Below, in pieces: positions 1 through 6,430 of a DNA stretch of 9,145 bases. Origin of the DNA: Candidatus Treponema faecavium (GTDB taxonomy: Bacteria; Spirochaetota; Spirochaetia; Treponematales; Treponemataceae). Made by a program: the position numbers and the translations under genes. Numbering within the stretch: the stretch's first letter is position 1; each line of letters opens with the position of its first letter. Under the pieces are notes generated by a model. The model was not told the origin of the DNA and did not search any database. It saw only the letters and a list, made by a program, of their open reading frames with translations. Location: assembly GCA_019113455.1 (NCBI GenBank), contig DXHG01000214.1, positions 1 through 9,145 on the forward strand. Reading direction: 5' to 3'.

Positions 1-28
1 AATGTGAGGCTGTACAACAAATTAGAAA

Positions 29-269
29 TTTGCCGATGGCAAATATTTAGTTTGCCGTTTATCCGGTAACAATTTTGCCGTCGGCCAGCGAGACACTTGC
101 CGTCGGCAAATTTTTACTTTGCCGACGGCAAACAAAAAATTTGCAATCGGCAAGTGCGCCGCTGGCCATCGGCAAAATTCATGTCTGATACATGGCAAAT
201 AAAAAATTAGCCATCGGCAAATTGTTATTTTTTAAACGGGAAATTTGTCAGCCGGCGGCAAATTACCAA
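29..269. repeat. Tandem array of 22-bp imperfect palindromes
   Basis: About eleven units start at 29, 51, 74, 96, 118, 140, 162, 185, 207, 229 and 248. The step is 22 bp, twice 23, and 19 for the last. The best unit (118-132) is the perfect odd palindrome TTTGCCG-A-CGGCAAA. The unit at 28-44 has 7-bp arms around GAT, and the unit at 97-109 has 6-bp arms. Other units keep the right half (CGGCAAA) but have a decayed left half; those at 184-205 and 229-250 are the weakest. An AT-rich linker of about 7 nt, often TTTTTAC or ATTTAG, separates the palindromes. Two helical turns per unit would put all sites on one face of the DNA. The function is unknown: protein-binding array, partition-type site, or a dispersed repeat expanded in tandem. 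The repeat structure is seen directly; any role is inference. Confidence 0.88.
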
Positions 270-622
270 ACGGCGGCGTGCAGCATAATACCGCCGCCTT
301 TGTGCGCAGACCAGGATGCCAGCATTTACTTTATTTACAGACAATCAGAGTATAAGCACAGGCTTACTGCACAGTCTAACGCCTGCCCAGTAAGCATAAG
401 CAGACCGCAGCTCTGCGGCTGTGCAGAGGTTCCTCCCCGGAAAATCAAATTACAAAGAATAAGAAGGAAATAAAGAAAAAGAACAATAAAAGCCCTCGCA
501 GAGAAAAGCAAAGAAACAAGCCGCTCGTGCAAACGCAGAAATACCCCGCAGTACACTGCACATTTAACGCCGCATGTGCTGCGTACGCCAGCCGCGTACA
601 CAGCGGGTGCATATTTAACAGG
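270..622. other. Gene-free leader upstream of the phosphate transporter
   Basis: No convincing gene is present. Open frames on both strands here have low-complexity, unfamily-like translations and no ribosome-binding site. What can be seen: an 8-bp inverted repeat GCTTACTG (362-369) with CAGTAAGC (388-395); a small hairpin CCGCAG-CT-CTGCGG (405-418); a strongly purine-rich, almost T-free tract (about 437-530); and a larger hairpin (578-604) described separately. The stretch may be a long regulatory leader or simply decayed repeat sequence. Confidence 0.6.
557..619. repeat. Hairpin flanked by direct repeats before the transporter
   Basis: An 11-bp stem with one mismatch pairs GCTGCGTACGC (578-588) with GCGTACACAGC (594-604) across a CAGCC loop. 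It sits between two copies of a 12-nt direct repeat, TGCACATTTAAC (557-568) and TGCATATTTAAC (608-619). GTACAC also recurs at 551-556 and 596-601. The end of this structure lies just upstream of the predicted -35 box, so it would be an operator-like DNA element rather than part of the mRNA if that promoter is right. Confidence 0.55.
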
Positions 623-651
623 TTGAACAGAAGTCTTTCTTCTGGTATTGT
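623..651 (+). promoter_or_regulatory. Candidate sigma70-type promoter of the phosphate transporter
   Basis: TTGAAC (623-628) and TATTGT (646-651) are separated by exactly 17 nt, and a TGG just before the second box resembles an extended -10. The -10 box ends 6 nt before the ATG at 658, so transcription would begin at or beside the start codon. No Shine-Dalgarno is visible upstream of that ATG, which agrees with a leaderless message. Confidence 0.5.
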
Positions 652-657
652 TTTTGC

Positions 658-2313
658 ATGAACGCAGCCAACTTTATCTTTCAGCTCATAGGCAGCCTTG
701 GTTTTCTCTTATACGGCATGAAAATGATGAGCGACGGAATTCAGAAAAGCGCAGGCGAAAGCCTGCACCGCGTGCTGGGGCTCATGACCGGCAACCGCGT
801 ATTCGCCGTGCTCACCGGACTGTTTATCACGATGATTATTCAATCGTCAAGCGCCACAACCGTGATGGTTGTCTCGTTCGTAAACGCAGGGCTGCTCACG
901 CTCAAGCAGTCAATCGGCGTTATTTTCGGCGCCAATATCGGTACTACCATCACAGCCTGGATTGTGTCGCTGTTCGGTTTTAATTTCGATATTTCGCTTT
1001 TTGCGATTCCCGTATTCGGCATCGGCTACTTTCTCACGTTCATCAAGCGCATCCATAAAGAAACAATCGGCGAGGCGTTCATGGGCTTCGGTCTGCTGTT
1101 TTTGGGGCTGGATCTGCTTTCAAGCACTATGCCTGAAATGAGCGCCGACAACATGAGTTTTCTCGCGCAGTTCACTGACAACGGCGCGCTGAGCATCGGC
1201 ATCGGTATTCTCGCAGGCCTTATCCTCACCGTACTTATTCACTCTTCAAGTGCTTCCACCGCGATTATCCTCACGATGTCGTACAACAAAATGCTTCCGT
1301 GGGAATTTGCGGCGGCAATGGTGCTCGGAAGCAATATCGGTACGACAATCGACGCGGTGCTTGCTGCTATCGGCACAAAGGTGAACGCGCGGCGCGCGGC
1401 GCTCATACACGTGCTGTTCAATGTCGCAGGAACCGTCCTCGCCGTTATTTTCTTTCATCCGCTGCTCGCGCTTGTCGACATGCTCGTTCCCGGTCCGGTT
1501 GAAGACTCCATCACAACGCATATCGCGATGCTGCATACTGTATTCAACCTTTCAAACACGATTATATTCCTGCCGTTCACCACGCAGATAGCGCGCCTGA
1601 CGGAACGCTTAATCAAGCCGAAAAGCGACGAAACGCCCGACGTCTATCATCTGGACTTTACCGACCCCGGGCTTAAGGGAAACGCCGCCGCCTATCTTAT
1701 GCGCGCGGAAAAAGAAATTGCCGACATGACCGAAGTTGTCGCGCGCATGTTCAGCAGGATAAATGACGGCATCAACAACCGCACCAAGGCGTTTCTTGAC
1801 CAGCACATGCAGGAACTGGCAAAAGAGGAAAGCTACGCCGACCAGATGAAGGAGGGTATTTCAAACTTCCTCGTGCACTGCATGGATCTGCCGATAAACG
1901 ACAAGCAGCGCGCAAACATATCGGATATGCTCCGCATTGTCGACGACCTTGAAAGCATGACCGATGACTGCTACACAGTCGCGCTGCTTTTGCAGCGCAG
2001 CATAGACAAGCATATGAGTTTCGCGCAGGAAGACATGGAGCGGCTTAATCCGTACGTTGATCTGGCAAAACAGTTTGTGCATTTTATAAAAGACAATATC
2101 AATAAGCATTTTGATGAAGAGAGGCTCAGACAGGCGCAGAACCTTGAGGATCAGATAGACTTGTTCCGCAAGAATCTTAAGCGCGTTGCGCGCAAGCGGC
2201 TGGAAAAAGGTGCGGACGTAAAGAGCGAGCTGCTCTATATCGACCTGGTGCGCAATATAGAAAAAATCGGAGACAGGGCGTTCAGTATCTCAGAGACGCT
2301 GTTTAGAACGTAG
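658..2313 (+). CDS. Na+/phosphate cotransporter with PhoU-like C-terminal domain
   Basis: This 551-residue inner-membrane protein belongs to the Na/Pi cotransporter (NptA/PNaS) family and probably imports or balances inorganic phosphate using the sodium gradient. The first ~310 residues are hydrophobic and contain the family's inverted repeat. The first half has QSSSATT (62-68) and GANIGTT (91-97); the second has HSSSAST (195-201) and GSNIGTT (224-230), with His replacing the usual Gln. Residues ~340-551 are soluble, charged and helical, like the PhoU-type regulatory domain often fused to this family. The ATG at 658 gives the expected N-terminus (a GFLLYGMKMMSDG-type start) but has no clear Shine-Dalgarno. 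The gene is the only plus-strand gene here and converges on the hydrolase gene, leaving 33 nt in which I see no terminator. Confidence 0.93.
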   Translation: MNAANFIFQLIGSLGFLLYGMKMMSDGIQKSAGESLHRVLGLMTGNRVFAVLTGLFITMIIQSSSATTVMVVSFVNAGLLTLKQSIGVIFGANIGTTITAWIVSLFGFNFDISLFAIPVFGIGYFLTFIKRIHKETIGEAFMGFGLLFLGLDLLSSTMPEMSADNMSFLAQFTDNGALSIGIGILAGLILTVLIHSSSASTAIILTMSYNKMLPWEFAAAMVLGSNIGTTIDAVLAAIGTKVNARRAALIHVLFNVAGTVLAVIFFHPLLALVDMLVPGPVEDSITTHIAMLHTVFNLSNTIIFLPFTTQIARLTERLIKPKSDETPDVYHLDFTDPGLKGNAAAYLMRAEKEIADMTEVVARMFSRINDGINNRTKAFLDQHMQELAKEESYADQMKEGISNFLVHCMDLPINDKQRANISDMLRIVDDLESMTDDCYTVALLLQRSIDKHMSFAQEDMERLNPYVDLAKQFVHFIKDNINKHFDEERLRQAQNLEDQIDLFRKNLKRVARKRLEKGADVKSELLYIDLVRNIEKIGDRAFSISETLFRT

Positions 2314-2346
2314 GTCAGGACACGCAGGCAGAACGCGGACGGTGCC

Positions 2347-3033
2347 TCAGCCGTAAAACGGCGGCACAAACAGCGGAAACCCGAACGGACCGTGTCCGGG
2401 ATACACGCGCACCGTATCGGGCAGCTTTGACAGCCTGAGCAGGCTTTCACGAAGCGCTTCCGCACTGCCGCCGTGCAAGTCAGTTCGGCCGTACGATCCG
2501 TAAAAGAGCGTGTCTCCGGAAATCAGCAGTCCCTGCGCCGCATTGTACAGACACACAGAACCGGGGCTGTGGCCCGGCGTGCTCAAGACGCTCCAGTCCG
2601 CTGCCGCCTGCTGCAGCGATGCGGCAGCGCCTGCAGGAACAAGCAGATTAAGCGTATCGCCTTCGTGCAAGAGTACGTCAGGTTCAGGCAGGCGCTCAAG
2701 ACAGGCGCACCAGGCGCCGCGGATCCCGGCTTGCGCGGTGTCTTCTGCGTGCACCTGGGCGGACGTGTCTCCCAAACACAGGCGGTCCGCTTCATGAATC
2801 GCAACAGCTGCTTCCGGATACAGTGCAAGCATGTCTTTGAGCCCCAGTATATGGTCAAAGTGCCCATGCGTCAGCACAACCGCAAGCGGCGCAAGCCGCT
2901 TTTCTGACACGGTCTGCGCAATCCGGTCGGCATCTCCGCCCGGGTCAACAATAACAGCGGCATCCGATGCTTTTTCAAGCTGAATAATATAGGTGTTTAC
3001 CTCAAGGATTCCGGTTTCGATACGGTATATCAT
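2347..3033 (-). CDS. Metallo-beta-lactamase-fold hydrolase, glyoxalase II-like
   Basis: This 228-residue cytoplasmic protein has the full two-metal MBL signature: THGHFDH (His56, His58, Asp60, His61), His155 in STPGHSPGS, Asp174 in SGDTLF, and His214 in YPGHGP. GRTDL (183-186) is typical of the small glyoxalase II-like/YcbL group, which hydrolyses thioesters; the actual substrate is not predictable. The C-terminus departs from the family. After GHGP one expects a TTIGxEKxxNPF-type end, but the protein finishes with a short hydrophobic aromatic/proline tail (217-228). The start overlaps the stop of the upstream RNA-binding gene in a 4-nt ATGA, and the Shine-Dalgarno is poor, so translation is probably coupled. 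It is the last gene of the minus-strand run. Confidence 0.9.
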   Translation of the reverse strand: MIYRIETGILEVNTYIIQLEKASDAAVIVDPGGDADRIAQTVSEKRLAPLAVVLTHGHFDHILGLKDMLALYPEAAVAIHEADRLCLGDTSAQVHAEDTAQAGIRGAWCACLERLPEPDVLLHEGDTLNLLVPAGAAASLQQAAADWSVLSTPGHSPGSVCLYNAAQGLLISGDTLFYGSYGRTDLHGGSAEALRESLLRLSKLPDTVRVYPGHGPFGFPLFVPPFYG

Positions 3034-3788
3034 ATTAAAAACTTACTGGATTCGCTTGCCGCCTCTGATTCAGCATGTGCATCAGGCTCGGCTGCCGCGT
3101 CAGCGGACGATTCGGCTTCAGCATTCGCGGCATCAGGCGGCAGTTCCTGCGCCCCGGCAGCTGCGGCAAGCGTTTTGTCATCAGCATCGGTAAGTTCATC
3201 AGTATCGATACCGGCTGCTTCGTCAAACGCTTCTTTTTTCCGCGAATAACTTACCAGCAGATTGCGGCCGCGGTATTCAAGACCGTTCAGGCGGCTGATC
3301 GCCGTTTCCGCGTCATCGGCAAACAGCTGCACAAACGAGTAGTTATTCAATACTTTTATCAGCCCGATACGTTCGCGCTCAATTCCGGCGGTATGCACAA
3401 GCAGGGATACGAGCTCTTTGACAAACACACGCTTGTTGCGCCCGATGCTGATAAATATAGTCGTTCCTTCGCCATCCTCTATCATTGCCCGGCGCGGCGA
3501 TTCCTGGCGCGGTGTGTTACCCGCAAAACCGCCTGAACGCGGAAACTCGTTCTGCGTTCGGTGAGAAAACTGCCGGCCGGAATAATTTTTTCGGCTGCCG
3601 CGGCTGCACAGCTGTTTTGCCAAATACGCACCGACATATGAACGCAGATTAAACGGCACCGTCTGCTTAAACAACTTTTTTAAACGATTAAGCTCATCAA
3701 GATCCGCGTCTGTTTTCACTGCATCAACCGCGCTTTTCAGCGCGGAAACAAAAACCTCTTCCGTTGTATTATTTTCAGTATACATCAT
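3030..3788 (-). CDS. Stand-alone DbpA-type RNA-binding domain protein
   Basis: This 252-residue protein carries a DbpA RNA-binding domain (an RRM-like fold) at about residues 109-182, beginning TTIFISIGRNKRVFVKEL and ending with GRNLLVSYSRKKE. No DEAD-box helicase is attached, and none of its motifs occur. Residues 1-60 are helical, with a conserved-looking VPFNLRSYVGAYLAKQL segment (44-60). Residues 62-100 form an Arg/Ser/Gly-rich linker. Residues 187-247 are an Ala/Glu/Asp-rich acidic tail, probably disordered. Two adjacent ATGs could start it; AAGGA (around 3793-3797 on the opposite strand) sits 4 nt from the first and 7 nt from the second, so the second may be used. Only 12 nt separate it from the acyltransferase gene upstream. 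It probably binds structured RNA, but the target is unknown. Confidence 0.85.
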   Translation of the reverse strand: MMYTENNTTEEVFVSALKSAVDAVKTDADLDELNRLKKLFKQTVPFNLRSYVGAYLAKQLCSRGSRKNYSGRQFSHRTQNEFPRSGGFAGNTPRQESPRRAMIEDGEGTTIFISIGRNKRVFVKELVSLLVHTAGIERERIGLIKVLNNYSFVQLFADDAETAISRLNGLEYRGRNLLVSYSRKKEAFDEAAGIDTDELTDADDKTLAAAAGAQELPPDAANAEAESSADAAAEPDAHAESEAASESSKFLI

Positions 3789-3800
3789 TTCATCCTTGTT

Positions 3801-4721
3801 TTACTTTTCAGTAAATTGTATTTTTTCTTGCTGCTGCAGCTGCATCCAGCATACGCCTGATTCCACGCAAAACCCATTGTGCACTAAAAAATCATGCATG
3901 GGGTTTATACACGGAAAGCAGTCTGCAACAACATATAACACGTGTTTTTTTATAAGCATTTCGCAGCACCGCGACAGCAGTGCAGAACCAATGCCCATAC
4001 CGCGAAATATCGGAAATACAAACAGCGACGCGATACGCGCGCTTTGCGTATTTTCCTGCAGTACCGCAGAAATATATCCGGCAGGCGCGTGTTCCAGTGA
4101 TTCCGCAGTCAGCGTTACCGCAGTGCGGCTCGCAGACTGCCGCCGCGCTGCTTCCATATCAAGTATAACGGAACACATATGCGGCGGAAACAGCTTAGCA
4201 AGCTCGCTGCGATGCACGCGCAGCATATCTGCATAGAACGGCGCGTCTGTTTCTGCCGGTATACACGAAAAGATAAAATCATCCAGTAATAACTCTTGCG
4301 TATCTTCAGGTTCTTCCCCTATCCGTTCCAGCCCCCACGAACTGCGCAGTTCATTATACCAGGTATTGACAGCAGCTGTCATGCTGCGGCGTTTATACCG
4401 TGTCCACAGCCGTTCAAACTCAGGATATGGTTTTAGGGCGTCTTTAAAAGAACGGAACACGCCTTTCCCTGAAAGCAGTATTTCATGCAGAATGGAACGC
4501 ACAGCAGGATTATGCAGCGAATATGCAAACTGCTGCATCACCCGATATCCGTGCTCAGATTTCCACTCAGGCAGTGTATAATATCTTCCGCAGCTGTCCG
4601 CACATGCGGACGTTTCCGGTACAACGGCTCCCAGCTGAGCGTCAATCACCCAAGTCTCTTTCTGGTTTTCCATCGCGTACAAAATATCGCTTTGGAGCTG
4701 TTCTGAAAGCTCAAATACCAT
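3801..4721 (-). CDS. UPF0158 domain fused to GNAT acyltransferase
   Basis: This 306-residue protein has two parts. Residues ~1-125 match the uncharacterised UPF0158 family: an acidic start, a W-V-I-D strand, then LPEWKSEHGYRVMQQF (50-65) and the hallmark GKGVFRSFKDALKPYP (85-100). Residues ~150-306 are a GNAT acyltransferase, with the acetyl-CoA pyrophosphate-binding loop R-G-M-G-I-G (240-245) following the strand SLFVFP, and a later NPMHDFLVHNGF helix-turn typical of the family's C-terminal end. The acceptor substrate cannot be told. There is no good Shine-Dalgarno before the ATG. The gap to clpP upstream is 36 nt and to the RNA-binding gene downstream 12 nt, so it lies inside the operon-like run. 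The N-terminal domain may be a specificity or protein-binding module; that is inference. Confidence 0.85.
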   Translation of the reverse strand: MVFELSEQLQSDILYAMENQKETWVIDAQLGAVVPETSACADSCGRYYTLPEWKSEHGYRVMQQFAYSLHNPAVRSILHEILLSGKGVFRSFKDALKPYPEFERLWTRYKRRSMTAAVNTWYNELRSSWGLERIGEEPEDTQELLLDDFIFSCIPAETDAPFYADMLRVHRSELAKLFPPHMCSVILDMEAARRQSASRTAVTLTAESLEHAPAGYISAVLQENTQSARIASLFVFPIFRGMGIGSALLSRCCEMLIKKHVLYVVADCFPCINPMHDFLVHNGFCVESGVCWMQLQQQEKIQFTEK

Positions 4722-4757
4722 GAAAACAAAACCGAGAAACCGCAGACAGCAGTGCTC

Positions 4758-5372
4758 TTACAAGCTGCTGCGGGAATCTATTACCCTGCTTATCAGACCG
4801 TATTCTTTTGCTTCTTCCGCAGACAGCCAGTAATCCCGATCGGTATCAAGTTTTACCTGCTCTACCGGTTTTCCTGTCTCTTCGGCAATAAGAGTATTCA
4901 GTTTTTCACGCGTCTTTTCCAATTCAAACGCGTGAATCTCAATCTCTGTAGCAACGCCTTTAATACCGCTCAGCGGCTGATGAATCAAATAATGACTGTT
5001 CGGCAGCGCTATGCGCCGTTCCCGCGGCGCTGCAAGTAAAATCAATGCCGCAGCACTCGCTACAAGCCCCATACCAATAGTATATACCGGAACGTTGATA
5101 AACCGGATCATATCAAATATGGCATAGCCGGCATCAACATCACCGCCGGGTGAATCAATATATACATATATCGGCTCAGCAGAATCCGATTCAAGGATAA
5201 GCAGCTGCCGGATAACTTTTTCCGCAAGATCTTTATTCACCTCGCCGGAAAGCAGTATCTGGCGTGTCTTTAAGAACTTCACACTTAATGCATCAGGCGA
5301 TGCGTCATTGTCTTTACCGGATTTTGATTCAGCGTCTTCCGCCCGTATCCGGTATTGATCACGTATAGACAT
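4758..5372 (-). CDS. clpP: ATP-dependent Clp protease proteolytic subunit
   Basis: This 204-residue subunit forms the barrel-shaped serine peptidase that degrades proteins fed to it by a Clp ATPase. The catalytic triad is complete: Ser106 in GLVASAAA, His131 in LIHQPLSG, and Asp180 in DRDYWLSAEEA. YVYIDSPGGDVDAGYAIFD (69-87) and LPNSHYLIHQP (123-133) are typical. Around the serine it reads GLVASA rather than the common GQAASM, marking the divergent ClpP group that I associate with spirochaetes, which often carry two ClpPs. The first ~28 residues are charged and poorly conserved and may include a propeptide. GAGGAG lies 6 nt before the ATG, supporting the start. No clpX or other Clp ATPase is adjacent. 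mazG ends 32 nt upstream, so co-transcription is likely. Confidence 0.95.
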   Translation of the reverse strand: MSIRDQYRIRAEDAESKSGKDNDASPDALSVKFLKTRQILLSGEVNKDLAEKVIRQLLILESDSAEPIYVYIDSPGGDVDAGYAIFDMIRFINVPVYTIGMGLVASAAALILLAAPRERRIALPNSHYLIHQPLSGIKGVATEIEIHAFELEKTREKLNTLIAEETGKPVEQVKLDTDRDYWLSAEEAKEYGLISRVIDSRSSL

Positions 5373-5404
5373 AATACGCTCCTCACATATATAGGTAATT
5401 TTTG

Positions 5405-6340
5405 TTACGATTCAGGCTCGCGCAGCTTTGCCTCTTCCCAAAACGTATTCATTTCTGCGCAATGCGCGCTATTCATTTCACAGCCTGTTTCTTTCATACG
5501 CCATTCTACATAGCGAAATCTTTGCGCAAATTTTGTATTGGCACGATTAAGCGCGATACTCGGGTCTACGCCCAAATGACGGGAAAGATTAACCACGGAA
5601 AATAAGAGGTCTCCTACTTCTGACTCGACACGGAGCTGCGCCGCATTATGAGATTTATCAGCCTGTACGGTAAACGGCTTTGCATCTGCATCGGATGCCG
5701 TATGCCGCAGCGCCTCTTTAATTTCTGCTAATTCCTCAGACACTTTATCAAATACAGCGCCGGTGGCATTCCAGTCAAAGCCTTTCTTTGCCGCTTTTTT
5801 CTGTATTTTATATGCCTTAAGCAGCGGCGGAAAACCTTCAGGAACGCTGTCGAGCACGGAATCTCCTGCGCGTCCTTCTACCTGCTGTTTGATTGCATCC
5901 CACTGCGTAAGCACTTTATCGGCTGTATCGGCAGTACCAAGACACGGTTTGCCTGCAGAATCAGGAAATACATGCGGATGGCGGCGAACAAGCTTATCGC
6001 ATACCTGCACCAGCACATCTGAAACAGAAAATGCCCCTGACTGCTCAAACATATACGCAATCATAACCGCATTTAAAAACACATCGCCCAGTTCTTCTGC
6101 GGTGTGTTCCGCATTCTGCGCCGTAAGCGCATCGATTGCTTCAAATGTTTCTTCAATAAGCGTACTGCGCAGCGACAGCGGTGTCTGTTCTTTATCCCAC
6201 GGACAGCCATGCGGAGCGCGCAGTTCTGCAATGATTTCATATAATCGCTCAAATGCGGTGCCGGAAGCCTGTACTCCAGCCGTATCCGCAGACATTTTCT
6301 GAACATCTGCCGCTTTCTGTTGCGTAAAACTATCAGACAT
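5405..6340 (-). CDS. mazG: Nucleoside triphosphate pyrophosphohydrolase MazG
   Basis: MazG hydrolyses (d)NTPs to the monophosphate and pyrophosphate, cleaning the nucleotide pool. This 311-residue copy has both tandem all-alpha MazG domains. The first carries CPWDKEQT (46-53), Glu63-Glu64 and E83-xx-D86, the metal-binding EE...ExxD pattern; RRHPHVFPDS (119-128) follows. The second carries EELAEIKEAL (202-211), ESEVGDLLFSVVNLSRHLG (239-257) and NTKFAQRF (268-275). It is longer than the ~263 residues of E. coli MazG because of an extra ~28 residues at the N-terminus and an insertion at ~212-235. Homology begins near Phe30, so Met16 (6295) is an alternative start. The first ATG has no Shine-Dalgarno but has a TATAAT box 6 nt upstream. 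It heads the five-gene minus-strand run. Confidence 0.95.
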   Translation of the reverse strand: MSDSFTQQKAADVQKMSADTAGVQASGTAFERLYEIIAELRAPHGCPWDKEQTPLSLRSTLIEETFEAIDALTAQNAEHTAEELGDVFLNAVMIAYMFEQSGAFSVSDVLVQVCDKLVRRHPHVFPDSAGKPCLGTADTADKVLTQWDAIKQQVEGRAGDSVLDSVPEGFPPLLKAYKIQKKAAKKGFDWNATGAVFDKVSEELAEIKEALRHTASDADAKPFTVQADKSHNAAQLRVESEVGDLLFSVVNLSRHLGVDPSIALNRANTKFAQRFRYVEWRMKETGCEMNSAHCAEMNTFWEEAKLREPES

Positions 6341-6346
6341 GTACGT

Positions 6347-6375
6347 ATTATATAAAAATATACCTAAAATGGGAA
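6347..6375 (-). promoter_or_regulatory. Candidate promoter of the mazG-clpP run
   Basis: On the minus strand, TTCCCA (6370-6375, 4 of 6 consensus bases) and a perfect TATAAT (6347-6352) are separated by 17 nt. The -10 box ends 6 nt before the mazG ATG, so the transcript would start at or next to the start codon. This is the same geometry as the transporter promoter at 623-651. If Met16 of MazG is the true start, this would be an ordinary promoter with a ~45-nt leader. Confidence 0.5.
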
Positions 6376-6381
6376 CAGGGG

Positions 6382-6419
6382 GCAGTAAAGAGACTATCTG
6401 AAGATAGTCTCTTTACTGC
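6382..6419. repeat. 18-bp perfect hairpin between flavoprotein gene and mazG
   Basis: GCAGTAAAGAGACTATCT (6382-6399) pairs perfectly with its complement at 6402-6419, leaving only the two bases GA between the arms. It lies 11 nt past the flavoprotein stop codon, so it may act as that gene's transcription end or mRNA 3' stabiliser. No U-tract follows on the minus strand (the sequence runs CCCCCTGTTCCC), so it is not a canonical rho-independent terminator. It also sits directly upstream of the mazG -35 box. Confidence 0.8.
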
Positions 6420-6430
6420 TGCAGGCGAAT

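Noticed and set aside
29..269. CRISPR array
   Set aside because: The repeating core is only about 15 bp with 7-nt AT-rich linkers that resemble each other; there are no unique 30-40-nt spacers and no cas genes.
362..418. Riboswitch or RNA leader before the transporter
   Set aside because: There are two small stems, but no recognisable conserved core of a known riboswitch, and the predicted promoter lies downstream of them.
192..473. Small plus-strand open frame (93 aa)
   Set aside because: It begins inside the tandem palindrome array, has no ribosome-binding site, and its translation is Cys/Gln/Arg-rich without domain-like patterns.
335..601. Minus-strand open frame (88 aa) with a hydrophobic middle
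   Set aside because: The hydrophobicity comes from reading the purine-rich tract backwards as Leu/Phe codons; no start signal and no family resemblance.
2314..2362. Bidirectional terminator between the convergent transporter and hydrolase genes
   Set aside because: Only a 5-bp GCCGT/ACGGC stem (2350-2362) inside the hydrolase gene is visible, with no T-run on either strand.
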